In this document: positions 43,826 to 57,400 of the stretch, piece by piece | Layout: every line of letters begins with the position of its first letter | Numbering within the stretch: the stretch's first letter is position 1 | Assembly (NCBI GenBank): GCA_947650285.1 | Contig: CANTFL010000126.1 | Span: forward strand, 62,001 to 126,000 | Direction of reading: 5' to 3' | Length of the DNA stretch: 64,000 nucleotides | Origin: Hyaloperonospora brassicae | Lineage: Eukaryota > Oomycota > Peronosporomycetes > Peronosporales > Peronosporaceae | Notes under the pieces: generated by a model | What the model was told of the DNA's origin: nothing | The model's database searches: none | What the model saw: the letters and a program-made list of their open reading frames with translations, nothing else | Program-made: the position numbers and the translations under genes

Positions 43826-45330
43826 CTATACTTATCCAATATCGACTGATGATAATGATTGTGCTTGGTATGTATTTAGCCACAACGAGCTTGTGCTGAA
43901 GTCAACCCATTTTTATTGCCGAAGCTTTCCTTGCATCAATAGTGTATTGCCTCAATGCTATCATACATAAAGCTTTTCTAAAAAGTTAAGAAAAAACCAA
44001 CCAATTGAAAAACAACTTCTGCTCAAATCAGACGCCAACTTTATTTACAGATGAAAATGATACTTTTTCGCGTTAAAACAAAAATAGTATATATAACAAT
44101 TATCTGAATTAATCAGATCCGATATCCAATTTGTCTATTTACTTTTCGTGGTTTGAAGCAAGAAAATGTATCTTTCCCATTTGGAGTTACAGTAAAACTT
44201 GCCTGATGTGTGTTACTACTAATAAACCGAGCAATTTATCATCAACATTTCTAGCGCCTACTGCAGCGCCTGTTATGTGCAAAACTGTGTTTTTCCGTCG
44301 CATATTATTGTAGTAACCTTATACAGAAAGATCCATCGATGAATTTTGGACGTTTGACCGCCCAACCATATCATTTGGTCTAAAGGTGGTATAAATGGAG
44401 TAGAAGGCGAGCCTGTATAATTGGACTTGAATGCTTGCATCGTGGAACAAGCATTTTGTGACGCGATTTCGACTTAGCCTAAACTATACGTTTATCAAAA
44501 AGAAATAATTTGTCACTGCATCTACTGATGATATGCTAATGCACTGATCGTTCTAACAACATCAAATACTATTAAATATAGGATACGTTCTTTGTACTAA
44601 AAATTTGTTCCTTTTTTATTTCATAAATTAAGTTGACTATTCATATTTTGTGCGGGACAGTATCTCTTTCGCGGCTAGAAAAATTGAAATGCCTCATCAG
44701 AAATACAATATAACTCGAAAGTCGAGCTTTGAACACATATGCAGACATAAACATTATTGCTGATTCTACAGACAACAAAAAAATGTAACAGCGGGTGAAG
44801 ATCACCATGTCTGCTAGCTTATCTCAGCTAAGGGTCTAGATCGCCACAGGACAATATACGACTATATATATTTCACGCAGTATAGTGTGTACTAGGCTAA
44901 AAACAAGGAGAGTACCAAATATTGTGTATTTTAATCACACAAAGTTGTCATAGGAAATTAAATACAGGTGCGAGCATTATCATGGCATTGCAATTAAACT
45001 TTCAGACATTTCTAAAAATATAGTACTTTTTTCGTGCTACACCTTATTTAAGTTTACTTTATAACTTTGAAAAAAAGACACAACACACCATCAAAGTTGT
45101 CACATGCGAGTAGGGAAATATTGGTGTAAGCATCTGCGTTGAAAAAGCTACGTCATTACGCAAATTTAAAAAGGTATTGGTCTGCGACGAGCACAGGTTT
45201 ACTACTCGTTGAAACTCAGGTCATGATTGTGATATGAACCGAAGTGAGTACATGTGAAGAGCGCCTTTAAAAACGACAGAAAAAACAAAAAGATCGATTT
45301 GATGTTAAAAGAGAGGATGCGCTTTTGCCG

Positions 45331-45471
45331 ATGTATCGCCGAAAGGTTATGTCGTCGTATATCTTTACCAAGGCTCTTGAACCCAATAAAGCTCGAGAGA
45401 GCAACGGAGAGAACTTATGGTTGCAGCTCAGAAAGATATTAAATAATTCAAGTGACGTTTTCTCTGAGTGA
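45331..45471 (+). pseudogene. Possible fragment of a WY-type effector
   Basis: A 46-codon frame ends SYIFTKALEPNKARESNGE then NLWLQLRKILNNSSDVFSE. The spacing F-x-x-A-L-x-x-N-K-A ... N-x-x-L-W-x-x-L resembles the start of a WY repeat ('F-x-L-x-L-x-K-A ... N-P-x-x-x-x-W-x-x-Y') as in Peronosporales effectors. It has no signal peptide or EER and is too short to prove; it may be chance. Confidence 0.2.
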
Positions 45472-45642
45472 GTACTATAATTTCTATTAATGTCGATAAG
45501 TTTTCGGAAAAGAAAGGTCTCAAATCTATCAACTGTCAATTGGTTTACCTGTAAAAGCAAATATAAGAATTTTCACAATCCTAATACATTTAATAGCATT
45601 TATTCAGTGGAAGATTACTAGGGTTTTCAACAATCAAGACGT

Positions 45643-45668
45643 TATATATATATATATATATATATATA
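45643..45668. repeat. (TA)n microsatellite, ~13 units
   Basis: Uninterrupted TA dinucleotide run. Confidence 0.95.
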
Positions 45669-48600
45669 GCGTTCTTCTCTGTGCTAATGTAAGTACATCT
45701 CTCGTCAAGGGATTAAATAAATATTTTTATATATTGCCACACCAATTAAACATCTACACAACGCCCAGAGACACAAAAATACCTGAAGATTGTTCCATTA
45801 GGCTAGTAATAGCTTGTACAAGGACAAAGCTAAATAATAGATTTGCAGAAGTGATTTGTAGATCTTTAATGTGATGTAAATATATTCCAGTATATATGTA
45901 CATAGGGAGCCGTTATTGAGTCATCCTTTTTCGCTATTAGGCCTTCACCCCATACATTAAACAAATTATTATATCTGAAGGTCCCTAAATTCTATATTGT
46001 ACCGTTAAAACTTTAAAATATAGCGTTTCTTCATCTTATATTATCTAAGCAATTGCGCCCTTGACAACCCTTCTTTAAAGGCATATTAAAGGCATTAACC
46101 ATCTCACAGAAGAGCTTTTTGATTCTGTGAACGACTGACGCCACGTGCTTGACGAGCTAACACTATTAAAACTATTAAAAGGCAACAAAATGTGGGTATC
46201 GCAAATACGGCGAGCTTAAAGCAGTGGATCTGCGATGCTTATGTAACGGCCGCCGACCTTATTCTAGTACGGAGTGAGATACAGCGCCTCTTCGTCAGAG
46301 CATGGGCTCCAGCCGCGCTACTGGATGCTCTTTCTCGGCCACGATCCCACGTCAGCGACGTCAAGAACAATTATACCACAGGTTTATTGAAGTCACTCAT
46401 TAAATTCATAGTCATGATCCATTTATATATATAAAGGCTCAGCTACGTGTACGTGCTGTGACGGGAGAACAAGAGCAATCGGTAATTAAAAGTCAACGCT
46501 CAGGCATCTGCGCTGGTCGCATCGTTGCCTTCCTTCGGCACTCTGGTATTGTGTATTTATATCGAGCGATATACACAACATTTGCACGAATGAGCGCCGC
46601 AAATTGCCAGGAGAAACGTCGTCACTTACACACTGGCTTGAACGTCTAGCAACAACCAATGACAAAAAGAACAATGCGCCGGACTACGCGAAATGTGATG
46701 CGATGCAGCTGCTCACGCATATATTTATCATGGCTTCCTCTGCGAGGGAAATCACTACCTATTTCAGCCTAAGTCTGGAATTTATGGTACACTTCATAGA
46801 CTAATTGAGTTCGACTACCTCTGCTGGACATTTGTGGTCGTAAATGCGACGAACATCAGCTTTACTTTCGCCTATTGTTTGTGAAAAAAGATACCACAAG
46901 GCGACAACATCTGGGCGATGCAGAACCTGAGGCGGGTATATAAGATGCTAGACATCTTACAGAAAAATAAAATCGTTGTTAATCGCGTGATGGCATTAAT
47001 GAACGCGCTCGATTACTTTTTTTACCTTTGCGAGGACACTGCTTTGAAGATGGCGCTTTAACAAAAATATTAATGCCAAGATGCGGACTATTTTGACTTT
47101 ACGAAGGAGTGTAAAGAATTACACATCACGTGTTTCTGCTTAATACAAGCTTAGTCAGCAAAGTATGACCACCAGCTTGTTGCGATTAGCGTTGATCTAC
47201 CAGCTTATTTAATGAGATACCTAAAAGATATTTGCTGGTTTACACAAAGATATTCGCGTCTTGCTACTTGCACGATGATATACAATACGGTCATGTGACA
47301 ACATCATGTGTCGATAGCCTACATGCGGCTATCCAAAAGTGATTGAAAGGATCCGCAGGTATGTAGCATCACTTTAAACTGTATAATATTAGTATTTGAC
47401 TACTTAATTACATATATGCTTTTCAGTGATCTATGCTCGATAAGCATAGACCTCGAGTCGGCTTGCCACGGCCAAGTTTATATAGTCAGCAATTAAAACA
47501 CAAGGGAACGCGCCATCGTCATAATTGCAGATTGGACCTCTGATTAAAGGGGTCATATGCAAGATATCCGTTTCCGGGGTACTGGAAGCACATCGTTAAT
47601 TGCTTAAAAGACTTGGCATAAGAGGTTGTCAGAATCTGATGGCAAAAACATGGTATATCCTTGACGTCATGCAATCTTCAGATTGCATCGGTCGTTTACA
47701 GTCCAAGATCTTGACCAGCATTGGTGGTAACTTCTATTTTTTACACGAAGGGCTGACACCGAGACATTCAGATAAGATCTTGTCGATTATTTTATTGTGC
47801 TATTAGGACTTCATGAGAGGTATGTGACTGCTGACCGAATCCAACAAAGGATGCTATACGATCACTATATCGCTGTTTCTGAATCCGCAATAAGTGATCC
47901 TGTGATGATAAAGACGAGCGGGCGCCAAAAGTTTCTACAAGCCGCATTTGTCTTTACTTTGGTTAATGTAGAGAGCGCGTTGAATCCCAAGAGACGTCGA
48001 CGATGAGTAAGCGGTGGAAATTTTTGTGGCAGAACACAAGGACATGTTGTCACGCCGCGACATCGCAAGCAGTGCCTTCAGCACCTCCAGTATTGCGACT
48101 GATCGAGGATATAGCAGATATAGATCATGGGCTTGATGCTGTCCATGCTGCATTAAAAACTGAATTGTGATGTAGATGTTGGCAGCCATAGCAATTTACA
48201 TGTTCCTTTGGGTGAGATGACATCACTAATTAAATAACACTGCTTAACTACACATTAATTTTTGTCTGAATAAACCTCTACCAACATTTATGAGATTTTT
48301 ACAACAAGCGATTCATGAAGATTGGTTCGTTAGATCACTCAAACACATCTATATTTGAAGAAGCATATAATATGTGTTGTGACATCAAGTTCGTATCTTA
48401 CACCTTTATGTCGTACCCACCTTAACCAAGCCACTGCTATCCTACATTTATAGTTCTATTTTAGTTTGCTATCTTTTGCAGGACTTGTGTGGGTAGTCTT
48501 CGTTATCTATACAAATAGATGTAATCATGACAGCAAATGCAGGCGATCAACAGTATGCAAGGGATGTCAGAGAAACGCCCGCTGGAGAATGAGCCGAAAT

Positions 48601-49475
48601 CATCATTGCGTCAGTCAGTATAAAGAAGGCGGTCACAACAACTTCAAGACGACTCAAATTACTTATCAAAAAATAATGTATTTAGCTCAAACAATAGTTA
48701 TGGTAATACTAGCCAGCGTAAGCATTTTCGTCAATCGGTATCCCTTACCCAGCGCAAAGACCATTTCATTATCCGACTACATACGCCTCATCATGCCTCA
48801 CAATACACACGTTAAATATTACCGCAGCCAGAACCATCGTCGGCTAAGGCCAGGGGACCGGTTTGCCCATTTCTGTCAACCTGCAAAGCGAAGGGGCTAA
48901 ACTGCAGCAGCCGTTCCCGTGGCCAAATATAATCAATACCACCATGCAGAGACATCCGCCGGTGACTTTGGCGGATCAACAGAAGCGCGAAAACATGTCA
49001 ATCTTTAGGGATCTAAGTATCTGTAATTCGATAAATGAAAGCATGTCGTTCATAATTGCTGGCAGCAAATTTTAGTGATCACCAACCTCATCGGTCTTTT
49101 AACCATCACTGTTTTCGTCGCTGCGTTTACATGATCAACACACACGAACACTTGCGTATCTGTCCAGCCGCTATGATAAACGAAGTCCGTTACATCGACG
49201 ATCGCTGAGGGCATCATATCGTTGTCCAAGCGAGCTACAAAGCGCCCGATATTGGACATACTATCGAGCTTCGATCCATCCGTGCTTAAACAAATTAGCA
49301 AATCGATCTTAACCTATACTGCTTTTACCATCTAAAGCTGTCCACGTGTGTGATTACGACAGCCTGGCTTTAGCCAACCATGTCCTGCCTGATGTTGGTC
49401 TGTGGCGAACAGATCCCAATCGCATTTATGTAGTAAATTCACGGATCAAATGATGGGACGTGGACCTGTGACCAC

Positions 49476-49571
49476 CACGGACCGGAAAACCCTCCTCCGT
49501 GAGACGGCAAGAATGGGCAAGTGGAAGATCGATCCTCCCACAACCGATTTTGTGAGATCGACTTCGCCACA
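49476..49571 (+). repeat. Inverted terminal fragment of the long LTR
   Basis: Read on the minus strand from 49,571 it gives TGTGGCGAAGTCGATCTCAC, then CGATCTTCCACTTGCCCA, CTTGCCG and CTCACGGA, collinear with the first ~95 bp of LTR D. It is therefore opposite in orientation to the array. The similarity fades beyond the CACGGAGGAGGGTT stretch. It is a remnant of another insertion or a sheared LTR. Confidence 0.8.
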
Positions 49572-52500
49572 TTACATGAAGGCATCGAGTAGTTGATCTT
49601 GAATAGACATATAAAATGGACGAAATTCTGCAGCCAGTGTCCGGGAAGTGGCAGAAGCACGAGCGACGGTAACGCCTGAAGAGCGGGAGAAGAATTAACG
49701 GTATCGTATGAACATAGCTGTTTCGTTGGCCAAAAATGAAAAACCTGAAACTAGACTGGTTTTACACTCGTTACGCGATCTTGAGAGCTTTCATGATAAG
49801 ATACCACGCATCAAAGCCGGCTTCACCTAGTGCGCTCTGTTTTGCGGTGCGTCGTAGGTCAAAAAAATTCTGCTTGTTGTAACGATGGAAATGAGCCTAA
49901 GAGATCTACCCAGAAAATTTTTGCATCAGGAGTGTTACGGAACATCAATTTAGGTGTTTAATTTAAAGGCCTTTAATATTAACAACTCGTTTAAGGTATT
50001 GGGTGTAGGCTCATTAGCGAAAACTGAAGGCTCTTTAGCGGCTCCCTATATAATATATATGTATTAATCAACGTTAATTATTTACACTTCATGAAACTCA
50101 AATAATAACATGTCTGAAATCTTGGGAAGCGCGAACACTTAATAGGATTGATTTTACGCATGAAAACGATTTTGTCTACCTTAACATGATCATACTGTTT
50201 TTTAACTCCAAGTTTTAATGATATCACGTCATATGATAATAAGGGCCCAATTATCTTGTACGCAGCAGTAAATATGACACTTACTTAAGCAAATATGGAG
50301 TGCATGCGCAAAAAAAGGCACGGGTTTAAGTAGACATAATACATTACATACGAGTGAGTTGAACATATTTGTGCTTGTCAAGTCCAACTCAGTCTGGTAC
50401 ATTGAATCAAATCTATGATGATAGGTCAACACAATATCCATAGAATTCGATGCTTAGATTCGAAAAGTATGGTGCTTACGAGCTTTAAAATACCAAAATC
50501 AATGCATCAAATCCAGTTATGTTTTTCTTGACGCACAGCAACGATGCCCAAACTCAATTAATGAGTATAACATAAATTAGAAATTGAATGGAAGTCCTCC
50601 CTTCATACAATTATTTACTTCATAAAATACCCTTACATTTTGACTGTTCCCGAAAACGTAGCTAGCTTTCAGTATCAATATCAGGAAAATTTTAAACAAC
50701 GTACCGAGCGTGATCTAGAATATAAAATTGTTTTAGTTTAATTAAGTCATTAGAAAAAAGAATGAGCATCTAGAGGCTTGGTCAGATCAACTTAATGTGC
50801 ATCCGAAGCAGCTTTTAGGTGTAATCTAATTTGCTTCGACGTTGAGCGACGTCCTGTCTTATGTTAGGTCGTGAATGTAGAATTTCTTACCTGTTAATTC
50901 ATTTATGATTGCATGCGTGATTGCGAGAGTATGGAACTTTTTGCATTGCGCTATGAACACTTATTTTTCGCTATCTGCATTATACAAATTTCCGAGCCTC
51001 TTCTTAAACTTTCATGCTTTCTATTATATCTTTTTTTTGGCCTTTTATTCTAAGGGTCGGCAGGTGAGTTATAACTACTTCATTTATGCTAGTTTATAAG
51101 CACAGCAATAAATTATACAACGTTATACTGTAACTGATGTAAATAAATACAAACATTAATTTACTTGAAAAAAATTATTTCTATTTAAAATTTATAGTCA
51201 TCGAAACGCATCATGGTCTCTTATCTACAATGTACCTATGATATTAGGAGAAATATAGTATCGGGTAATCGGCAGTATAATTTTGTATAATAGTGATCCG
51301 AAGAATATAGTTCGCTGTAAAATTAACGACCGTTCATATCTGTCAGGTGCATTGAGTTAATTGGTATAGGCACGACCATATTCATTCTTCGTCCTGAAGA
51401 CATGTTCATGCCACAGTGTTACTAAGAATTGTAATACGTCTTAAGTTAATGATATCCTTATCTTATATAGGCGGTAGTCTATGTGACCAATGTTACAGCG
51501 TGCGCTTGTGCCATGTTATGAACATATATGTAGTTATTGTTTTTTTATCTTGTGAAGTGTATGTATGTATACCTTTTCCTGTAAAACTAGTGCAGGAACA
51601 CCTCGTTTAAATGTAATGACAAATTCTGCTCTGCATGTTAGTTGATTAATAGTCATAATTTGGATTCAATACATTACGTATCGCTGATAGATGCGCGAAA
51701 TGTGTGGTGCGCTTGTATTTAACTCGAAAATGTAATTTAGTTCTACATGTTAGGTACAAAATATGTAATTATTCAAATAAACGAGGTTTGTGAGGAGAAT
51801 CACGACATTTTATGCATTGCTTAACCTTTTATATCTTATAGACCCTCTCGTCCGGGCAGATTGTCTTCTTCTAGGCGTACTATGTAAGTGAAGCAACATA
51901 GTACCTGCTAATGGTGTTATCAGTACTATTAGCTCATGAAAGTATACCTACAATCCAAGGATGCTCGATTATAGTCAATGTTGTCTACTCGCAGTCTTGC
52001 TAGTTTTGATGCTGCATAAGTAGACGTTGTATTATTATAGGTGCAACGCCTTCGCTATATCAATTCAGGGTAGTCTTTAAAATTGCATTGATCGCTCAAG
52101 AAAGCCACCTCCTATCACGTGCCTGCGTGCAGATCAAAATATCAAATTGTGGCATTTTTGAGCTGGCGAATGTGACTACAAGAACGCTTTCGTACTTGCG
52201 AAAAGTACTGACTAAACCTTGCTTACATTATCGTGTGTAGAATTATTGACTGGATAACAGTAACACAAAGCATTGCTGCAATTATGAAAACAATACGTGA
52301 ACCGCATGCAACAAAATCTTTAACTTCCCGGCATTGAAATATTACATACTCGTATGAATTGTGGACTTGGCACGCTTGTGGCCCACTGAACTTAACTGTA
52401 GCTAAGGTAATTTTAAACGATATTTAACGCTTTGCTTTTGTACGATACCCCACTAGTATTAGCATGCTCCATGCACGACCATTTAAACAACTGAACGATG

Positions 52501-53381
52501 CAAAGCTAACCACTCTCACAAAAAAATTATGCTTAACTGTATAAAGATGGTGGACATGGGTACATTTTATGCCTCTTCTTGTATCAGCTAAGAGAATAAG
52601 TTCCTCAATTTGAAAGTATTCAATACAATCGAGTGTCAGGTTGGTTCTATAGGATGCACCACATCGGCTTGCAGATTTTGTAGCGGTAATTTGCATTAGC
52701 AGAGGTCTTCAAGAATTAAATCAGTATGCCTAACGCTTGTTTAGTTGGGATGTTAAATAATCAGTCTGCTCCGTACTATCTAAAACGTAATAGAGACACA
52801 TGCAAAAGCACTATTACGTAGTCCTATTAGATCTGCAAACATCGTTTTGATCGCTTTATTGCGTCGATGATCGCAGTAATTTCGAACTACTTTCGACGAC
52901 CGTTGTAGCTAAGTCTCAGATCGTTGCTGCAGAATGTCGGCACGTCTGTTACATCTCAATAATCGTGGCAGTCAACCTGTCCGTAAGGGGTTTACATAAT
53001 AAACTTTATGTATGCCTCGCTGATTGTTTTAAACGACTTTCTCACAATATCGTATATGCAACTGATCTTATGCTATAGTACGCGTTGTCTAAGGGAATTC
53101 TTAAATATTTTGGTAATGGCTATCTCAGTTTTTTAACCAGTTAGGTCTACCCGACACACATTTTTGGGTCATGGAAATTCGAACATTTTCGGAACAGGAC
53201 CTCTGGCCAACGAATGGCGACTAGAAAATCTTCAACGGGCAATACAATTTCTGGCGAATCACCGTGCATGAATTTTGATTTAAAAGGAGGGGGGGGTTGG
53301 TTTCCACGCCGAGCCGAAGAAAACGCCGCTTGTGTTCCTCGCGCCGCAAATCCTACAACATTCCTGACTCAGCATCTTCTA

Positions 53382-54302
53382 ATGTCCCGGCTCATATTCA
53401 TCGCCCTCGGCGTATTCGCCTTGCTTTGTTCTCCTTTGGATGACGGCGGTCGAGTCGATGCAGTTCCCCAACAACAACCATCGAGCCACCATAAAAACGC
53501 GACGTCCGATCCGCCAAATCTGACGAAGGCGAATGAAGCTGGTATGGACTCCACCAGTCTTGTCGACCGAGGCCAAATGAAGACGAAGGGCTTTTCAATG
53601 GACGAGACATTCTCGAAAGACCACGCCAACGAGGAGCGAATGGATGTGGCTCCCCCGAAACTTGAATCACTGTTGGCCGAGTTCGATGAGTACTCCTTGA
53701 AACTTCCCGTGTACAAATTCAGGGAACTCGGCCTCGAAAAGGGTCAAATGGACGTCCAAACCTTCGTGACCTGGCTAGATATAATCACTCGGACTGTCAA
53801 GAAAGTTCCCGCGTGGACATACGATCGGGCTGTCGATATACTGATAGAAGCTGGACTCACAGTTGAGGCGGTAAAGGTGCTTCTAAAGCTGAAGGGCCAC
53901 GAGAAATTCAGCGGGCAGGCCATCCTGATGTACAGGTATTTTGCCGAAAATGTCCCAACAGACTCCGATGCGATGGTTCAGGTGTGGAGAGAATTGAAAT
54001 TGAACCCTCACCATGTTTTTGAGAGTCTCTTACTGAACGATCCAGAGGCACTTATTGCTTTCCCGGGATCTTCGATACATTGGCTTAAGTACACTGAGCG
54101 GCTACGGAAAGACAACGCAGACATCCAGATGACCATCAAAGATACGGCGATGGCTTTATACAACAAAGAGTACGATCGTACGATCATTGACGGCTTCATC
54201 AAGGAGGTTGAGAAAGTGAACGATCTTAAACTCCTTGCTCAGCGGCTGCGTCAAGAATTTGAGTATATTATATCGGCCCGTTTTTTCAACATCGAGTACT
54301 AG
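53382..54302 (+). CDS. Secreted EER/WY-domain effector candidate (306 aa)
   Basis: The frame is open from 53,214, but the Met at 53,382 is preferred because it begins a signal peptide: MSRLIFIALGVFALLCS, cleavage probably near residues 20-27. There follow a Ser/Pro/Gln-rich, disordered linker; RGQM (63-66) as a possible degenerate RXLR; and HANEER (81-86), a clear EER motif 18 residues later. The C-terminal region is helical with two WY-like repeats: YKFRELGLEKGQ ... FVTWLDI (111-134, Trp131) and VFESLLLNDP ... HWLKYTERL (212-241, Trp234, Tyr237), the last followed by helices ending EVEKVNDLKLLAQRLRQEFE. This matches RXLR-EER-WY effectors of Phytophthora and downy mildews, which are delivered into plant cells and act on host proteins. 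No stop or frameshift is seen, and its GC content exceeds that of the surroundings. The host target is unknown. Confidence 0.85.
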   Translation: MSRLIFIALGVFALLCSPLDDGGRVDAVPQQQPSSHHKNATSDPPNLTKANEAGMDSTSLVDRGQMKTKGFSMDETFSKDHANEERMDVAPPKLESLLAEFDEYSLKLPVYKFRELGLEKGQMDVQTFVTWLDIITRTVKKVPAWTYDRAVDILIEAGLTVEAVKVLLKLKGHEKFSGQAILMYRYFAENVPTDSDAMVQVWRELKLNPHHVFESLLLNDPEALIAFPGSSIHWLKYTERLRKDNADIQMTIKDTAMALYNKEYDRTIIDGFIKEVEKVNDLKLLAQRLRQEFEYIISARFFNIEY

Positions 54303-54426
54303 CTGCGCTTCGTTTCACGAAAAGGGTGACACGGAGCTGGACGCGATCGGCATTTGAAGTCTAGGACGCTGACGAGAAGACTTCTCGATGCATTTTTTTC
54401 AATCTAGCTGCTGTACATATGTACGT

Positions 54427-54432
54427 AATAAA
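54427..54432 (+). terminator. AATAAA downstream of the effector gene
   Basis: AATAAA 125 nt past the stop codon, in position for a cleavage/polyadenylation signal. Such signals are loosely used in oomycetes, so this is suggestive only. Confidence 0.4.
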
Positions 54433-57400
54433 CGTATTACCTATTGTGCTTATGGTACTGGTTATTTTCACGCGGGTAGTGAAGAGGACGCTGCCACGGC
54501 TTCACTGGATCTGACCACGTACATTTCGCGAGCCACACAATGTAGTCACGACGCTGATTGACGTTGATCCGAAGCACAATAGTACGATGCCGCCTATAGG
54601 AGTTACGTTACATTGTCTTTGTGAAAGAATCGCTCACTGGGTGGTAGTTTAATGATAGTAGCATGATGGTTTGCCGTTGCGCTTCTACGCCTTCACCAGT
54701 CGACAGTTTACGAAAGGCAACCACATTTGTATCCAGCAAACATTATCCACTTTACGAGCTACATATATACAATGGCAATTTCGAACCATACGGCAATGTC
54801 CGTTTGCTAGCAGCTCATGTTTTTACTTCAGAATTGTCGTTAGCATTCGCCTAGCAAGCAGCTTAGTCTTCGGTCCTACACTACACATCGCAATGCCATG
54901 TATTCAGAGGAAACGACAGCAAAATTTCATTCGAGCATTGACTTCGCCCTGTATGCTCAACGTAGTATTTACTTACTCGTCGACTGCGTCCTGCTTACAC
55001 AAAGACGAATGTCATTCGAGTGTTGAGCGCATGAAGCCACTTTGCATGTTTGCATTCGCTACCGATACCATGTGATCTACATATGATTGCGTAAACTCCA
55101 TCATCCACTTTTTGCTAGATCCACGTATCTGACTATAGTGTAATCATCTGCTTAGAAAGACGCGGTTTGATCTCTGGACAGAGTGTTCTGTAGGATATAG
55201 TGTGATAATCAGCCCCGTCACTAGGTGAATGAGGCGTGCGCGCATTTAAAAGTTGTACAATTGATAGCGCATTGTTTTAACTACTTTCCTCTCTTCTATC
55301 CTTATATGACCTTCATTATTCACTGTGTAGACTTGCACCGACAAGAAAGCACCGTTATCGAGATGATTTTACACCGAAAGATCAATTACTACCGATCGAA
55401 AATTACACACTTAAACTTTCTGAAACACTTAGGCTTTGCTCTCCTGAGAATAATCTTCAAAATGTCGCAATGGGCAACAATAGACGTTGATGTCCTAGCT
55501 GAAGAGGGACACTTATAAACCAATTCTTACACATGCCGATACCATACTATATCTGCTACACCATCTAACTACATAAACATACCGTCCTCGGTGCGTATAT
55601 GAGGCTAGGGCACTTTTCTTCTGGTGCATGATCGTGCTTGGCAAAGCTTATATGTTGTTCATTAGTCAAAGATAATGTGTATTACAGAAATAATAATATC
55701 TAACTGCTACACAGTAAGTCGTTATATACCGAGGTCAACCGGGTCCTGTTAAGTTCGGATGTTGATGCTGTTGGCTACTTTTATAGGTAATTGCCGACGT
55801 ACTTTTTTTCACAAAGCATTTTATTCTCAGCATCTACAGATCACTCGTAAGTCTTTTTAACGTACGGAGTTGTCTGTCATTTCATGTTAGAAAACGTATA
55901 CCAACTCAAAGATACAGATGTGCTGAAGCAGTATCGGTTGCTATCATCAAAAGTTGTAGAACATGAGGATTGAAACACAATTCTACATGTCGAATTCTTT
56001 CGAAAGCAATTGATACTGATACATCACAATTTCATTTTCCAGCATATGTCCGTTTTCTTTTCCAGGCGGAAGATACTCACATTATACGTTGGATCAGCCT
56101 ATTACCAAGGACATGCGTCGTCCGCGAGCACATCTCGTGTCACTCATCACTAAAGGGTGATAACTGATAGCACTTGTACTCACTTCAATGAGTGGACGAT
56201 AGCAATTTGTTGCTTAAATCATGTGCCAAATTCATAGTATGCGTCGACGCGGACAAGTGCAGAATGCGCAACTCCAAATATGCTGCTTTAGTAGCTAAGC
56301 AATGGAAAAAGGTGCTGTAGAATATTAGTATATGACAAATATTTGGCCATACGACGTGGCACTCCACTAAATAATAAATTTGACGCAGGTGAGTGTATTA
56401 CGAAACATGTTTATATAGCATGGTGGATTTTACGTAAAATCACGAGAATAACGTCTCCACTGCATGCAATTGTGAAGCGTAATAAGTTTAACAAAACGAT
56501 GGTTATCGAAGGATATTGCGTTTTTGAGACGTCACAAAATTGACCTAAAAAATGAGCTAATGAGCAGGGCGAACCGCAATTTGGTGTCCTCTTGCAAAAC
56601 TTGAGAAGTGGTCAATCATTAGGCCGAGGATTAGAGACACTGAGAACCTCTGTTTATTGCGCGATACCTTTCAGCCCACGAGTTGTCAGTTTGTATCGAT
56701 GTAGCTCAGCGAGAGCTACGACCAATCCCCTAAATGTTATAAATATGACGAACTTGAATGCTTATGATGCATCAAATACAGGCGAGTTGGCAATCTTAGC
56801 GGCGGGGACTGCCGCGTTTTCTGCTGTCATAGATAGAAAACACGCCTTCTTGCCTTACCTAGCCTTGCATCTTTCTGCTTAAAATCTTCTCCAATCTTCG
56901 GAGATTCCCGTGCGGCTCATTTTCCTTCTCGAAGAGCAAAAACGTTATCGGACTGCGGCAGAGTCACTTAAGTGCTATACAGGTGCGGTTGTGTCGCACG
57001 CTTACCAGACGAGGATAACAGGAAGTTGAACTGTTTGTATGCTCCGAAGTGCCTGTCGCATCTCCAATTGATCGACAGTGACTGAGTCTAGATGATCGAG
57101 CTTGATGACAAGCCTGTAAACGGCCGGATTTAAGCAATTTGATCGATCTTTATCCCTTTGTATCCCGTGCGGAAGTCGTTTCGAAATCATTCGAGCTTGA
57201 GATGGACTCTTTTTAATATAACGTGGGCGATTTTGTTGATTGCATCATTTATGAGCAATTCTGAATATGCAGCGACCGCGGAATTGATTTTGTAAACGGC
57301 TAAGTATTATACTAGAAAGATGCAGTCCTAATGGCGAAATGTGCGTCAACGCCAAGTCGCCGGATGAGATCAGGCTTCAGTGGGTGAGAAGGAAATATGT

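Larger units (their letters stand above)
38261..53213. other. AT-rich, gene-poor stretch
   Basis: About 15 kb with only short frames (longest 144 codons at 48,466-48,900, with one hydrophobic helix YLAQTIVMVILASVSIFVN but no family match). Codon pattern, homology and conserved motifs are lacking, so no gene is called. Noted inside: microsatellites at 43,792-43,823 and 45,643-45,668, a small WY-like relic at 45,331-45,471, GC-elevated relics at ~46,190-46,700 and ~47,600-49,350 of unknown origin, and an inverted LTR fragment at 49,476-49,571. Confidence 0.6.

Noticed and set aside
43792..45668. AT dinucleotide runs as a possible origin or CRISPR-like array
   Set aside because: Simple microsatellites. 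There is no repeat-spacer structure, and the genome is eukaryotic.
46192..46804. GC-elevated frames that might be copia gag or integrase
   Set aside because: None of the copia motifs (zinc knuckle, HHCC, DDE, YVDD) could be found in any frame.
48466..48900. 144-codon plus-strand frame with one hydrophobic helix
   Set aside because: No homology recognised, no signal for a start, and Arg/His/Asn-rich composition that looks like random AT-rich sequence. Kept only as part of the unassigned region.
53214..53381. Upstream in-frame extension of the effector (56 extra residues)
   Set aside because: It would bury the signal peptide inside the protein. The internal Met at 53,382 gives a standard secreted start.
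53369..53716. Minus-strand frames across the effector gene
   Set aside because: They lie within the effector coding region and give no motif. The plus-strand protein explains the open sequence.
55720..55790. Possible 5S rRNA or tRNA-like stretch (ACCGAGGTCAACCGGG...TTAAGTTCGG)
   Set aside because: It does not fit the conserved 5S boxes or a tRNA cloverleaf when read base by base.
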